From assembly GCA_013350335.1 (NCBI GenBank), contig CM023538.1, positions 59,509,080 through 59,573,079 of the forward strand: a stretch of 64,000 bases of DNA, given 5' to 3'. This DNA is from Chimonanthus salicifolius. Its lineage: Eukaryota; Streptophyta; Magnoliopsida; Laurales; Calycanthaceae. The translations under genes and the position numbers were made by a program. The notes beneath the pieces are model-generated. The model searched no databases. It was not told the DNA's origin and was given only the letters and a program-made list of their open reading frames with translations. Shown here piece after piece: positions 37,304 to 49,808 of this stretch; position 1 is the first letter of the stretch; every line of letters begins with the position of its first letter.

Positions 37304-37593
37304 AATTGTATAAAATATACAAGAGATTATATGGATTAAATATAAGTGATGTGTTTATATGTAATTGTCTCAATAAGACATTTCCCTAAAGATATTTTAA
37401 TTAGGAGCCAAAATGAGTCAAAAGTCTGACTCACGTAATAAATTTGTGAATAGGTGGGTAAAATGAGTTATAAGACCAAGACTAAGCTACACTTTAAGCC
37501 AAATAGTCTTAAAGGTTCCAACCCCAGTAAGGGAGGTCTGACCCATCCAACTCTTTATTTCTAACTCCAAAATATGATTTATGAACTATATAT

Positions 37594-37597
<4 letters not shown>

Positions 37598-37630
<33 letters not shown>
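37598..37630. repeat. (AT)n microsatellite
   Basis: About 16 AT units in intergenic DNA. Confidence 0.95.
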
Positions 37631-37636
<6 letters not shown>

Positions 37637-38081
37637 TGCATTCAGGACTTTTTTTTAATATACATTTTTATATTTACTTGGTAACTTCTTTAAATGGTAT
37701 TTTATAAATTTTCTAGAAAATCCCTATCTTTTGAGTTTATTTTTAAAAAAAAAACTCCCAAGTTTTCTTTAATTTCAAAAGAGTTCTTGACTTTTGATAA
37801 AAAAAAAAAACCTTCACCTTAGTTCATTAATGGAAAAATGAATTTTTTAGATGCATGTTAAAAAGCTCACTTGGAGGTTGATCCCATTATGTAAGAGAGA
37901 TGATTAAAAAATAGTTTTATGGATTGGTATTAATTCAAAAATCAACTAAATTAGATAATAAAGAGTATTAGATTTGAAATGATCTTACTTTCAATTCAAT
38001 GGCGAGATTTAGCCCTGACTATAATAAATTTAAGAGTATGTCAATTACATAACATATGATTAATATAGAAAATGCCCACAT

Positions 38082-38160
38082 AGGTCTAGTTCAACCGGTA
38101 ATCTCCCGATTTAGAAAGCAGAAGGTGCTAAGTTCAAGCCATACTTGGTTAACTTGTTTT
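38082..38160 (+). repeat. tRNA-like SINE fragment
   Basis: GGTCTAGTTCAACCGGTAAT resembles an A box and GCTAAGTTCAAGCC, about 35 bases later, a B box. No clear full copy is delimited. Confidence 0.35.
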
Positions 38161-39616
38161 AAGTTTGGCTCAACTCGAATTTCACTGTATTGAGACATAC
38201 TCAATTAACCAGTTTTAAGCTTGGCTCAATTCGAGTTTCACTGCAGTGGCCCGATTTATTAACAAAGAAATGAAATCAAATTTTAAACTAAATTTCAAAA
38301 CTCAAGAGAATTTTTTTAAATGTTTTCAAAATTTTAATTGTTTATGAAATATCAATCTCAATAGAGTTGATATAAATGAAAGCACGGATCACTCACCTTG
38401 TAATTTGATCAAGTTACTAACAGTGACCATTGAAGACAAGTGCTTAGAATTTGAATTGCATTTTATATAATTTTTTTTAATATTTTTTTAAAAATAACAG
38501 AGACGTCAGTATTTTTTTAACAATGTACACATACGCAATTTTTTTTTATTATGAAATGATGATAAATAAATAAAATAATATATCCAATTTCTCTCATTAT
38601 ATAAAACTCTTGTATTATTATCATTTATCTTTTTAAACAATTAATGATTGTTATTTTCGTTTCCATTGTAAACCCATATTTTCCATGCTTGCTGATCTGC
38701 TATTAAATAAGTATTATTAAAGGGAAATGAAGAGTCTAAATTCCCATTTTACCCTTCTTCTCTTCCTGAATTTCGGTATTCTGATATTCGCTCCTCTTTC
38801 CTGTCGTTCCTATCTCGTCTCCATCCCCTTCCCTCTCCAAGGGCTTGACCACCTTCATTCTCTATCCTCCCTCCATAACATGGCTTCACATCCAGTGCAG
38901 AGAAGATGGTTGGCATCGTAAGCCAAGTAGAAGTGCATCTGGTATTTTCTTGGTTTTTGGGAGCACATGATTATTATGTGAATGTGTGATGGCACCCGGA
39001 AAGAGAACCAAGAGTAGTTGGTGTTGGGAGGAAACATTTTTCCGTCCATACATAAATAATAATATCAGAAAAACAGAAAAGAGAAATCAATACAGAGAAG
39101 TAATTTACAACACAAAAATTTTACGTGATTCCCTTTCAATACATCAAAATGGTTCAAACTGATCCACTATACTCAAAGGTAAAGAAAAAAAAGAAATGAT
39201 TTTCGTTACAGATATTTTACTATCAAATAAACAAAACGAAAATATATACTACTCTAATTAGGATTTACATAAGACACAATGTGAACTTACAAAATTGCCT
39301 TCTAATAAAAAAAATGGCCTCAATGTTCCACCGTCACATTTCTAATGACTAGGCTCCACAAAGCCTAAAAGCTGTCACAGGCAATGGTGCTGAGTCAAAC
39401 CATCAACTTTATAGATGAACAAAGTGACTGGTGCTAGAGCCTAAATCACTATTAAAAACCAACCCCATAAGGTGGTGCAAGCTGTTGAACTGCTAGTCAT
39501 ATATTTGGCCATGGTTTGTATTTGGGTTTTTGATAATAAATAGAAATGCAGCAGCCTCATGCAAATGATAGTGAGAAAGAAAGATTTCATGTATGAATGT
39601 TAGAATCTCTCAATTA

Positions 39617-40321
39617 TAGTGCTGAAACTCGGCCGGGTCGGGTCGGGTTTTGATAAACTCAACTCTAACCCATGTTAAAAATGGTAGAAATCGATCCAAC
39701 AGGACCTCAAGCCCGAGGATCATCCTGATTTGTTTGAGAGAGAGAGAGGGGGAGGAGAAAAAAGAGAAGAACTTGCTGGACATTGCAGACAGCAAAGGGC
39801 GTTAGTCAAGCGAGGTGTGCACGGTTTTCCACGGATCTGATTGAGTTCTGCTTAGGCGAGGCTCCATGTTTCCCAATGGAGAGAGAGAGGGAGGGAGAAG
39901 TAGAGAGAGAGCAAAACGACCAAGGTTAACAACCAAACGAATGAGATTAGAGAAAAAGGGAGAGGGCAAAACGACCGCAATGAAGGGAGGGAAAATGGAG
40001 AAGGAAAAAAAAAAGGGAAAGAGAACAGGCAAAACGGCAACAAAGTGAGAGGGAAACAGAAGAAAAAAAAAAGGGAGGGAAAGAAAGAGGGCAAAACGGT
40101 GTTTAGGGTTTTTTTTATACCAAACTTATGAGAATCGGGTCAGGTCAGATCAGATCCTATCGGGTCAAGTTGGGTTGAAGTATAAATATTTAAACTCAAG
40201 TTGATCTGAATTTTATGCAAGTTTTTTTTACTCTAATCTAACCCGACCCAAATTTAAAAATGATAGAACCCAACCCACAAAAAATTCAGAGTCATGTGGG
40301 TCGGGTCAAGTTTCACCTCTA
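39617..40321. mobile_element. Long member of the hAT-like GGGTCGG family (705 bp)
   Basis: The ends TAGTGCTGAAACTCGGCC and AAGTTTCACCTCTA match the family termini. The flanks CTCAATTA (39609-39616) and CTCAACTG (40322-40329) are a decayed 8-bp duplication, 6 of 8 matching. The middle (about 39730-40110) is a purine-rich GAGA/GGGA block absent from the shorter copies. The right end lies only about 230 bases upstream of the TSB start codon. Confidence 0.65.
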
Positions 40322-40447
40322 CTCAACTGATACAGAGGAAGAATACGGGAACATGGAAAATGAGAAAACAATTTGAAGGGCAAAATGTGAATTCTGGACT
40401 CTTTCTTTATAATAAAAACAAATGGCCGTGTGAGTATCATTTCCCAT

Positions 40448-40455
40448 TATAAAAG
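40448..40455 (+). promoter_or_regulatory. TSB: TATA box of the TSB gene
   Basis: TATAAAAG lies 100 bases before the TSB ATG. It implies a transcription start near 40480 and a leader of about 70 bases. Confidence 0.65.
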
Positions 40456-40520
40456 GGGCCTCCCGAGAGTTAAAAACGCCAAGTTGCAAAAAAAAAAAAA
40501 AACATCAAGAAAGCGCCAAA

Positions 40521-40529
40521 ATGAAGTAA
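40521..40529 (+). promoter_or_regulatory. TSB: Minimal upstream ORF (Met-Lys-stop) in the TSB leader
   Basis: ATGAAGTAA in the context CAAAATGA ends 18 bases before the main ATG. If transcription starts at the TATA-predicted site, this two-codon uORF is in the mRNA and could lower or tune initiation at the TSB start. Confidence 0.5.
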
Positions 40530-40547
40530 GAAATCTCAGGAAACAGC

Positions 40548-43500
40548 ATGGCTCTCTCTGTCTCGAATCCTCTTCCGTTCTCTTCTCCGTCCAAACCCTC
40601 TTCCTTCAGCACTTCCCTCCATACAATCCTTAGATTCTCCCCAGCTTCCTCCTCCCGCAAATCTCTTCCGTCCATCTCCTGCATCCTCACCGGCAATCCA
40701 ACGGTCCAGATGGAGGTGGAGGAGGGCCAGGAGTCCAACATTAGGGCATTTCAAAGACCAGATTCTTTCGGCCGATTTGGGAAATTCGGGGGAAAATATG
40801 TTCCAGAGACCCTCATGTTTGCCCTCACCGAGCTCGAGTCCGCCTTCCATTCCCTTGCCGTGGATGATGATTTTCAGGTACCTTTTTTTTGAATGAGTTA
40901 AAAAGCATTAATTACCTTTTTTTTTTTAAGTGATGTGTTATTTACGTGTGTTTTGCCGGAGATTATTGGCTAATGCACAGATAATTTTTGAATGATAACA
41001 CATTTGTCATTTTTATATTTAGTGTTTTGCTTTTAGCTAGCATTTAGCAATTTTTTTAAATGATTTATATATTGATTGATAAAACAATGAGCAAAAATAA
41101 CTGGAAAAGAAACCCCTCACAGAATAAGAACAACAGCCTAGTCACACACAAAACACTATGAGCTCAGGCAAGATCATTACATTCTGTCTGACACAAAGAT
41201 ATTCCTGAAGAGAAGCGGATGCATGCTTGGTGAGAGCACGTCTTGCAATTGACACACTGGACTCAACAGTACCTTTCAACATCCTGTTATTGAATGTGGA
41301 AGTGATTACTTGTTAGAATCTCATTGGTGTAAAACAAAAAACTTTTCTGCTTCTAACCCTTCGGTCATGTGAGCACCTCCCAATATGCACCCACCAGGTT
41401 CTTCTCGGGGGAGTGGCCCTTTGGGGTTGAACATGAATCGAACACAAGACTCCTGCTTCCTGCGGTGGGTTCTTGGCAGCTAGGCCACCCCCTCGGAGTT
41501 CTCCTTACAATTAGATTGTCTAAACTTGCACTCCATTTAATCAGCCTTTATTGATTATGCTTATATTAAGTGATTAAGGATTAATAGGCCAGTCTTTTCT
41601 CAGTTGAGGATCATATCTATTGAGCTGGTAGGATTACTTGCTTGAGATCCTCTTTTGCTAGTTGCCTATGCAAGCAGAAAGTTACAATGTTGTAAAAATA
41701 TTGGGGTTTTAAAATTTTCATTTTTTCTTTTACAATTTTCATCTCATCACCTTCTTGTTGCTGTCTCATTGCATTTCCTTGTTCTTCATATAAAATCCTC
41801 AATTTACTTGCTCATCTTTTGCTTCTTGTTTTGGTGATTTTTTAATTAGGGTTTATTTCTCTCATTGTAGAAAGAACTAAATGGGATTTTGAAGGATTAT
41901 GTTGGTCGAGAGTCCCCTCTTTACTTTGCAGAGCGTTTGTCAGATCACTACAAGAGACCTAATGGTGAGGGCCCACACATATACTTGAAAAGGGAAGACC
42001 TAAACCATACTGGAGCTCACAAGATCAATAATGCTGTTGGACAAGCTTTGCTCGCCAAGCGTTTGGAAAAAAAACGCATCATAGCTGAGACAGGAGCTGG
42101 TCAGCACGGAGTTGCGACTGCCACTGTATGTGCAAGATTTGGTCTGCAGTGCGTTATTTACATGGGTGCTCAAGATATGGAGAGACAGTCCCTCAATGTT
42201 TTTAGAATGCGGCTTCTTGGGGCAGAGGTTTGTAACTGTTTCTTTGTCCATAAAAATTCTTGATTACTGCTTTAGTACTATTGTTTACACTCTTTTTTCC
42301 TTGAAATGAAAGTACCTTTATTTATTTTCTTTCATGTAATGTAGATTTATCAAGCAATGTAAAATGAAGACTTCAGAGAACAGTTACGGGTATGTTGTAA
42401 GTGGTTTTACTGACATAATTCGAGGTTCCATTTCCCATATGGTACATGCTGCTGACCATGGATGAACATATCAGTTTAACCTACCAAAGTTGGTTGTAGT
42501 TCTGTATTTGACAGATGCCATTCTATTAATAGGGTGTATTATGATGCTAGACACTTTTTTGTTGATCATTGGTGAACATCTTGGACATAGGGTTGAGTGA
42601 AGTAAGCATCCAGTCCGTGAGCGAGAGGGAGAGAGAGAGTTGCAAAGGGAGACGAGTCCACATCTGTCATCCAAAAAAAAAGAATCTGACTCCAACCATC
42701 AGCTCACTAACGATCCACTTTTTTCGAAAGAACATGGATGTAGGAGACCTCCAGCCCATATTCAAGTTCACTGATTGCCTATATCTCATTTGTGAATTGC
42801 CATTAAGGAATAGGAGAGAAACTGAAAAAGCCCCTCTTGCCACATGTCTTGGTTCAATAAGAAGAGCCCAAACCTCATCCTTGATTGCTCAACATAAACC
42901 CATGGGATAGAGAAAGCAAGGATCTGATCCTGTTTAGCAAGGATCTGATCCCCCTAGTATTAATTGAATGAAATTTTTTGTTTGTGTTTTCCATGTTAAA
43001 TTTCAGCACTTCAATTAAGTTGATCGAATTGTTTGTTTAGAAATTGCAATTTCTTTAATTTGATTCAATTGAACTTAGAACTAGTTTTCATTAGAAAGTA
43101 GTATCACCATCGACTGCCTATAGCATGTCTTTGGTAAGGGACCATTTTGATTCTTTCCAGAGTGAAGTTTCAACTTGGTTCAGGGTCCACTTCAAACGGA
43201 AGTCTGTTTGGTCCGTTATTGTCTGTGTGGACAAAGGACTGTTCTTAACACTACATTGGGCTACATCAACAAATAACTTGATTCTTTTGTTTACAGTTCT
43301 ATACAAAATCATGTCAATTGCATTTTTAAGGAGGAATGGGATTTGGGTATGGTAGAACTTAAATGGTAAATCATAATGTTTTTTAAAATTGCAAGATTAA
43401 AAGAATGGGATTCAAGTATAAGAATCAAATGAATTTTCATAAGACATTCAATGGTGACTTATAAGACTAAGATACCAATGAAGGCATTGAAAGCAGGCCC

Positions 43501-46500
43501 AGCTATTTTCTGGGGAGCTGCCCCTTTTTCTTCTGGCAACATTCTAGTTCCCTTGTCTCTATTCTGATGCACCAATCAAATGCCTCCAATTCTGAGTCCT
43601 GCTCCTTGATGCCAGTTGTCTTCAATTTAAATTTGAATTTTAAGTCTTTACACCACCATAAAACTCTGATCCGATGTTCCATTCTCTATTTCCTCCATTT
43701 CCCTGCAAATTCCATTCTTCACATTCTGTAATGAAGGAACCCTCAACTAGGGTGTTCCCTTTTCAGCTTTATTTTGTGCTGGGAAAGAGTGAATTTGCTT
43801 AGGCTAATTTTTGTTCTGTCTTGCATCCTTTCCCTTCATGTTGGGGTTGCTTGTTTGTTTCTTCCTTGTGTTCATCTTGAGCACTCCTGCTCTTCATTGA
43901 TAATTAGTTATCTTTAGTTTCTCCAAAGCAATTTCATATATGAGATCTGATATTTGTCGTTTGGATCTAGAATTGATGCACTCATTCACCACCTAGACCC
44001 CAACCAAGACCTCCTTCCCATAATAAAAGCATTTGTAGGTTTTTAATTTGCCATTTTGGTGGTTGACTTCAATACCTTCGATCAAATCCACTAACATTCC
44101 TTTTATTTATTGGATCCATTGAGGCCCGTAATATGCAACATATTGAGATAATAATATGAAGCCACCATTCCAGCTTAACTACATTTATGCTTGCATGTTT
44201 CATTTTTAAAATTTCAACACTATATTTGTAGTGCCAACCTACCAACCCATGATAATAATATGAATGATTTCCACAACCATCTCCATTTGGTCACTGTTAA
44301 GGAGTAGAAAGGCAAGGGAAAAGAGATTGAAGGAGAAGGCGAAGAAAGGAGTGAGAGGAAAAAGAAAGAATGTTATTCACCAATCCAACTCATCCAAAGA
44401 GAGAGCCTTTTATAGGCTTACAAACAGTATCCAGTGGTTCTACAAGAGCTTATCTATAATTTTTTTTTTTGTGACCAAGGTGTCCAGGCATCTCACCTGC
44501 GTGCAAACCTCCAATCCACATACACTGGATAAGTTCAATGGGGAGTGACCTTTGGGGGTTGAGCGTAAATCAAACACAAGACCCCTGCTTCCTGAGGTGG
44601 GCTCTTGGCCATTAGGCCAACCCCTGCTTATCTATAATTACTTGTAGCCTTATCGCTTAATTGTTGATAACTAACCCTATCGAATGGTAGTAAGAAGGTA
44701 AAATGTACAAAGGTGAAGTACAAATGCAAACATGAAATGATAGTCCTCAAGTAGAAATGATGTTTCTCAACAACTGCAAATGTCAATTTTTTTTGGTTTG
44801 ATAATCAATAGAGATATGACATGCTATCCATCACTTAAGTGTTGATTGATGAATGTTAGCTAATGAATAGTTTCTGTTGTTTCTTTTCTTCACTATACTT
44901 TGAATCATACAGCAACTGAATATATATGTTTCTGTGCAGGTAAGAGCAGTGCACTCAGGGACTGCAACACTGAAGGATGCTACATCAGAGGCTATACGAG
45001 ACTGGGTGACTAATGTTGAGTCAACCCATTATATTTTAGGTTCTGTTGCAGGACCGCATCCTTATCCAATGATGGTCAGGGAGTTCCATGCTGTGATTGG
45101 CAAAGAAACAAGAAAGCAAGCGATGGAAAAATGGGGTGGAAAGCCAGATGTGTTGGTTGCTTGTGTTGGTGGGGGTTCAAATGCAATGGGACTCTTTCAC
45201 GAGTTTGTTGATGATGCAGATGTTAGGCTGATTGGCGTCGAGGCTGCAGGATTTGGATTAGATAGTGGTAAACATGCAGCTACTTTGACCAAAGGAGAGC
45301 TAGGTGTGCTGCATGGCGCTATGAGCTATTTATTGCAAGATGATGATGGACAAATAATTGAGCCTCATTCCATCAGTGCTGGGTAAGAAATGCAAACTAT
45401 ATGTTTCCTTCGTTTTAGGGGTATCTGCCTAAATTACTTCTTAGGCACACTGTGCTACCATCTAGATTCCGTAGCCCCAAAAAGTGGCTGGCCAACTCAT
45501 CAAGTCTCTCTAAAGTCTATTTTTTTCAATATATATTTCTAACAAAGACTATCGAGATATTTTCTACTGAGACTTCTCATCAAATGGATCTTCGAGCCAT
45601 ATAGTTATGTGTGATGTAAAGAGGGTCATATGAATAGGTTGTGTATGAAGTTTCACTTCCATCTTATTATTCTCTCTCTTGATTTTGAACTACAATGACA
45701 CATACTCATTGAAATTTAAAGGCCAAATTGCATGGCTTGGATTATCAATTAAACTTTATATAATCTGGTGATTTTAAAGAAATTTGTCTTTTCCAAAACC
45801 TTGTTCTGGATACATTTTGTAATGTTGTTTACATAATATATTTTGACAAATTCCCATTCTGTGTACAGTTTAGACTACCCTGGAGTTGGACCTGAGCACA
45901 GTTTTTTAAAGGATATAGGACGTGCTGAATACTATAGCGTCACTGATCAGGAAGCATTGGAAGGTAATAAATCCTGTATTACGTGTTGTAGTTTTTGTGC
46001 CTATCTGTTGTTTGAGATTGCTTTTCTGCTTAGTGACTGACCAATGATCCAGGAGATTCAGGAGATCCATTTGATCATTCATTGTGTCATTTTCACTTAA
46101 AATAGTGACAAATGATTTTTTTTTTTTTTTAATTTTATTGTAGTTAAAATTTTACCAGAAAAAAGGATTTAGATGATTCTTTGCAATTGTTTCCCATATC
46201 AGAATTCGTGATGGTTTATGTTTGCAGATCAAGAAGTTATCTTATTTGTTGACTTCTCATATGATAATCTTGATGTGTGTGCCAATTGACTTTAACCTTG
46301 TTAGTTATCAAAATTTATTTTCATGTAATTTTATTAGATGTGGATGAAAAGTGAATTAGGACAAAATTATCTAAATAAAAGTGTTTGTTTATTATAATAT
46401 TGGGTGCTTCTTTAGGATGTGACAAAATCCAGAAACTCTTAGGCTTTGGCTTGGCTGTTGTAGTTTTTTTTTTGAAAACCAAGGTGCCTTGGCCTCCTAG

Positions 46501-46896
46501 AGCACCTGATTAATCATTAGGGCATGTGTAAATCTCCCTATCCACACACACCGGGTAATACTATAGGGATTGGTCATTTTATGTTGAGAGTGACCTGAAC
46601 CTAAGACCTCCTACATCTCAGAAGGGTTCTTAACCATCAAGCCAACCCTCACGGGTTTGGCTATTGTAGTTTTTGCTATATTTCTTTTCCCAGATTGAGT
46701 GATACTGCTTCTGTTTGTAGCTTTCAAGCGACTATCTCAACTGGAAGGTATAATTCCAGCTCTTGAAACATCTCATGCTTTGGCTTACTTGGAGAAACTC
46801 TGCCCAAATCTAGCAGATGGTACGAAGCTGGTGCTTAATTGCAGTGGCAGAGGAGACAAGGACGTCCAAACAGCGATAAAGTATTTAGAGGTTTGA
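40548..46896 (+). CDS. TSB: Tryptophan synthase beta subunit, plastid, 5 exons, 466 aa
   Basis: PLP enzyme that condenses indole with serine to give tryptophan, working with the alpha subunit in the plastid stroma. Exons: 40548-40877, 41871-42227, 44940-45382, 45869-45963, 46721-46896. They sum to 1401 nt in frame. About 60-70 N-terminal residues, rich in Ser/Pro, form a chloroplast transit peptide; the conserved enzyme starts near [16 protein letters not shown]. The PLP lysine is K161 in HTGAHKIN. The catalytic Glu is E183 in AETGAGQHG, with the same 22-residue spacing as K87/E109 of the bacterial enzyme. The phosphate loop GGGSN is at 306-310, and the PLP-nitrogen serine lies in SGRGDKD near the C-terminus. 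The length matches plant TSB1 (about 470). Intron 2 (42228-44939) carries a SINE. A candidate polyadenylation signal AATAAA is at 47036-47041. It appears complete and functional. Confidence 0.97.
41355..41508 (-). mobile_element. tRNA-derived SINE, family A, in TSB intron 1
   Basis: On the minus strand the head GGTGGCCTAGCTGCCAAGAA and B box GTGTTCGATTCATG are tRNA-like. The family body AACCCCAAAGGGCCACTCCC follows. The boxes are well preserved. Confidence 0.75.
44460..44632 (-). mobile_element. tRNA-derived SINE, family A, in TSB intron 2
   Basis: On the minus strand it reads GGGTTGGCCTAATGGCCAAG, then GTGTTTGATTTACG (B box), AAGGTCACTCCCCATTGAAC and a tail ending GGTGTCCTTGG-like before poly-A. 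It is one of the best preserved copies. Confidence 0.75.
46458..46660 (-). mobile_element. tRNA-derived SINE, family A, in TSB intron 4
   Basis: On the minus strand GGGTTGGCTTGATGGTTAAG, a B-box-like TTAGGTTCAGGTCA, CACCCGGTG-like words and CACATGCCC appear in family order, ending in CAAGGCACCTTGG and poly-A. It lies only about 60 bases upstream of the last TSB exon. Confidence 0.75.
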
Positions 46897-49320
46897 CTTG
46901 TTACTTTGGATCAGTATTAACTGTCATTAGATAGAAAGGTTTTCCCTTTTCCCCTGAAAGTTTTGTTGGAGCAATGACTGGAAAGGTTTTGCTTTTTCTT
47001 TGTTGGTTGTTGTATGTTTACATTTTTATTTGAAAAATAAATTTTAAGGTTTTTTTTAATAGAGTTCTATTAAAATGTTATGCCTTGGGTGAAATGAATC
47101 AGTCTTCTCTTTTTCACAGTCAAAGTCATTTATTCCGTCAACTCAGAGTTGACATTCATATATTTAGATTTGTAGGGTCTATGTTAGACCAAATGAATGC
47201 ATTCTTCCCTTACACCGACTAACCCTCTATCAATTGCACCTTTACTGAACTTAACATCAATCTCAATCATAAAGATCTTACAAAACATTGCTTCACTTAT
47301 CTTATCAAAATGAAATTTCATAAGCTATACGCAAGTCAAGACTTTTTCAATCCACCCATTTGTGTGGGCTCAAGTGGAGCCCATCGAGTTACGTGTAGAG
47401 AATTCCACGAGATTCAACATGGCATTGGTATGAATAATGGTAATCCCTAATAATAATAGCTTTAGAGGAATGAAGGAATTAAATTAAGGCTCATTCTTAT
47501 AGTCTAGCCTCTAGAGGGTGTGAATTCAAGTCTCATGGGCATCGAATAAGATAGAATAGTCAGTCATTGAAAATAATTTGTTAAATCTAAATGTAAAAAC
47601 TAACTTTAGATTTATGAGATAAATGATTTAAATGATGAATAAAAGAATGAGCATTTGACTATATAATCATTTTACCACATCAACTATGTTCTATTATCAA
47701 ACAGAATCCCTTTTTGAAATAAAGCCACATTAGCAGTCACTTTCTATTCTATTCCATTCTCTATATCACCTACCAAACAAGCCCTTAAAAGCTGCTGCTT
47801 TGATAAAATAGGTTTTCGGCTTACTCGTGAAATTTCAGATATTATTTTATTGAAATCAACAATCATGACCATGATGAAGAGCTAATATCCTTACCACACT
47901 TCGGATTCTTTCTTCTTCTCTTTTTCCCTCAGCCCATGCTGTTGATGATAGCTTTTTCAGTAATTCGATATCTCAGATATTAAGGCCCACCATTTAGTAC
48001 CACTTGTCCAATATATAATCTTGGATGGTATATCACCCAAGTGTAAATTTTGCAAAGACTAGGAATGGGATAGATAATGAGATTTAAAATATTGTCTCAA
48101 CCCAAAAGGCATTGACTTGATCACAACTAATATTTATTATAAGTTGATCTAAGCTTAGTTGGATTCAACTCTTCCCAGACTTGTACAATATACGAAATTT
48201 GCAGATAATTTTGTGTGTATGGGATTAGTCTCACATCTAATATAGAGTGGGACTATTCAGATTACTTAGAAAAAATATTATTATTGAGTCCGATATTTAA
48301 AACTTTGAAAAGAGAGTGCACTATTGCATGAGCTTTTTTTTTTTAATTTTTGAATGGAACTGCAACAAAAATTCATTCATTGATAGGATTATTTTCAAGT
48401 GACATGAGAGGAAGTCCAAAGAAGACTCTAGTTATTCATATAGCATAGCATTACAGTCTAACTTGTTTGTTCGTGTGTTACTTCAAATTCGACCATAATA
48501 CCATATATATACGGCAGTAGTAGTTCACCAAAAAAATTTAATGCACCTCGCGCCAGCTTCCAACTGAACCAACCGCTGCTCAAACTCCTCCTTTGGTTGC
48601 GTTACACCAACTCTGTTGATTCTTCTTCAAACGCTACTGCTTTGACTGTCCAGAGATTACATAAATGGATCGAGACGTCAGTATTTGCTAATATCAGCCG
48701 TTCTCTTCACAATTTCACATAGGGTTATTATATTTTATTTTTGATGATCAATTTGTCCAGACATCTTATCTTTACTGGCGTAGAGGATCTTATAACCTGA
48801 CTAATTTTTGAGTCATGTGCAGTCTTACCAATACTACACACACTAAGTCTACAACTATAGGAATTAGTCCGTTGGATTAAACATGAATCGAACTCAAGAC
48901 TCCACTTTTTAAGACGAGCTTCTTTAACGGTCAGCCAAACTCATCTTGGGAGTAGGTAGTTGTACAAAAAGGAATGAATTCATTAGGTCGGTCTATGGTA
49001 GGCCCCACAAGCCCAAGAATGGGGGAGAAAGTTATGCATCTCCCTAGATTTTCATCTTGGGAGGGGAGAAATATCTACTCTGACCCAACTCCCACATCCT
49101 GGTGAACGGTGCCCCAAGAGTAAAGGGTTTTGTTTATTTTTGTCTAATTTCAAAGACAAAACAATTTGGTCCTCCACAGACAAGGCCAAATTGGGAAAAA
49201 TAAGTAGGAATGGAATGGTTGGTAGCCTCTTCACCTGCTCCATTCCATTTTCACCGGTAAATCCTTGTGGCAGGCGGCCCGGCTCAAATGAGTCATATCC
49301 TGTGTAGCACATGCTAGCAT
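46897..49320. other. Intergenic region between TSB and the GPT gene (tail to tail)
   Basis: The TSB 3' untranslated region lies on the left. I see no gene in the middle. A family A SINE lies at 48738-48950. The two genes converge here, and the GPT 3' end has not been located precisely. Confidence 0.45.
48738..48950 (-). mobile_element. tRNA-derived SINE, family A
   Basis: On the minus strand GTTTGGCTGACCGTTAAAGA and GAGTTCGATTCATG carry clear A and B boxes. The family body and poly-A tail follow. Confidence 0.7.
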
Positions 49321-49808
49321 TTTCAGATGTACGTTGAAGGAAGTACAGCTGAAAGTCAAGTGAATTGGTTGAAACTGAATTTTATTATTTCTATAGGTCG
49401 GTATTTAATTTGGTACTGCATGTGGACTTGTGAATTATGGAATCTATAAATTTTTGGGCATCCTCTCTTTATAAATTGATTTTTAATAATGAATTTTACT
49501 CGTGTTTTATCACAGTATCAGAGCGGGTATCACATGGATGAGCCGAGTTCTTCTCCCCAACCATATGTGGAGGGTAGTGTTAGCATGTCTTACATTGCCG
49601 GTGAGTTTTGTAAATTATGGGGTTTATAAATGTTTGGACACCCTCTCCTTATAAGTCAGTTTTTAGGAATGAATTCTACTAATGTATTTTGTCAATGTGC
49701 GCTGTAATCATTTATGGCTCTATAAAAAATGAGTCATTTTTTTTTCCAAAATATGAAGACGACTGCCGAAATTTGTAATCATGCTGTGTTTGAGAAATTG
49801 AAACTTAC

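Larger units (their letters stand above)
36170..39600. other. AT-rich intergenic DNA between DDL and the TSB side
   Basis: No gene is recognisable. It holds a family B SINE tail at about 37240-37303, an (AT)n at 37598-37630 and a tRNA-like fragment near 38085. A 64-codon frame at 38727-38921 with a hydrophobic start has no recognisable family. Confidence 0.45.

Noticed and set aside
38727..38921. 64-codon frame with a hydrophobic start, possible secreted peptide
   Set aside because: It has no family match, no promoter signs and no supporting splice structure, so it cannot be called a gene.
49052..49312. 86-codon frame as an independent gene
   Set aside because: It has no recognisable motif. 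At best it is a speculative tail exon of GPT.
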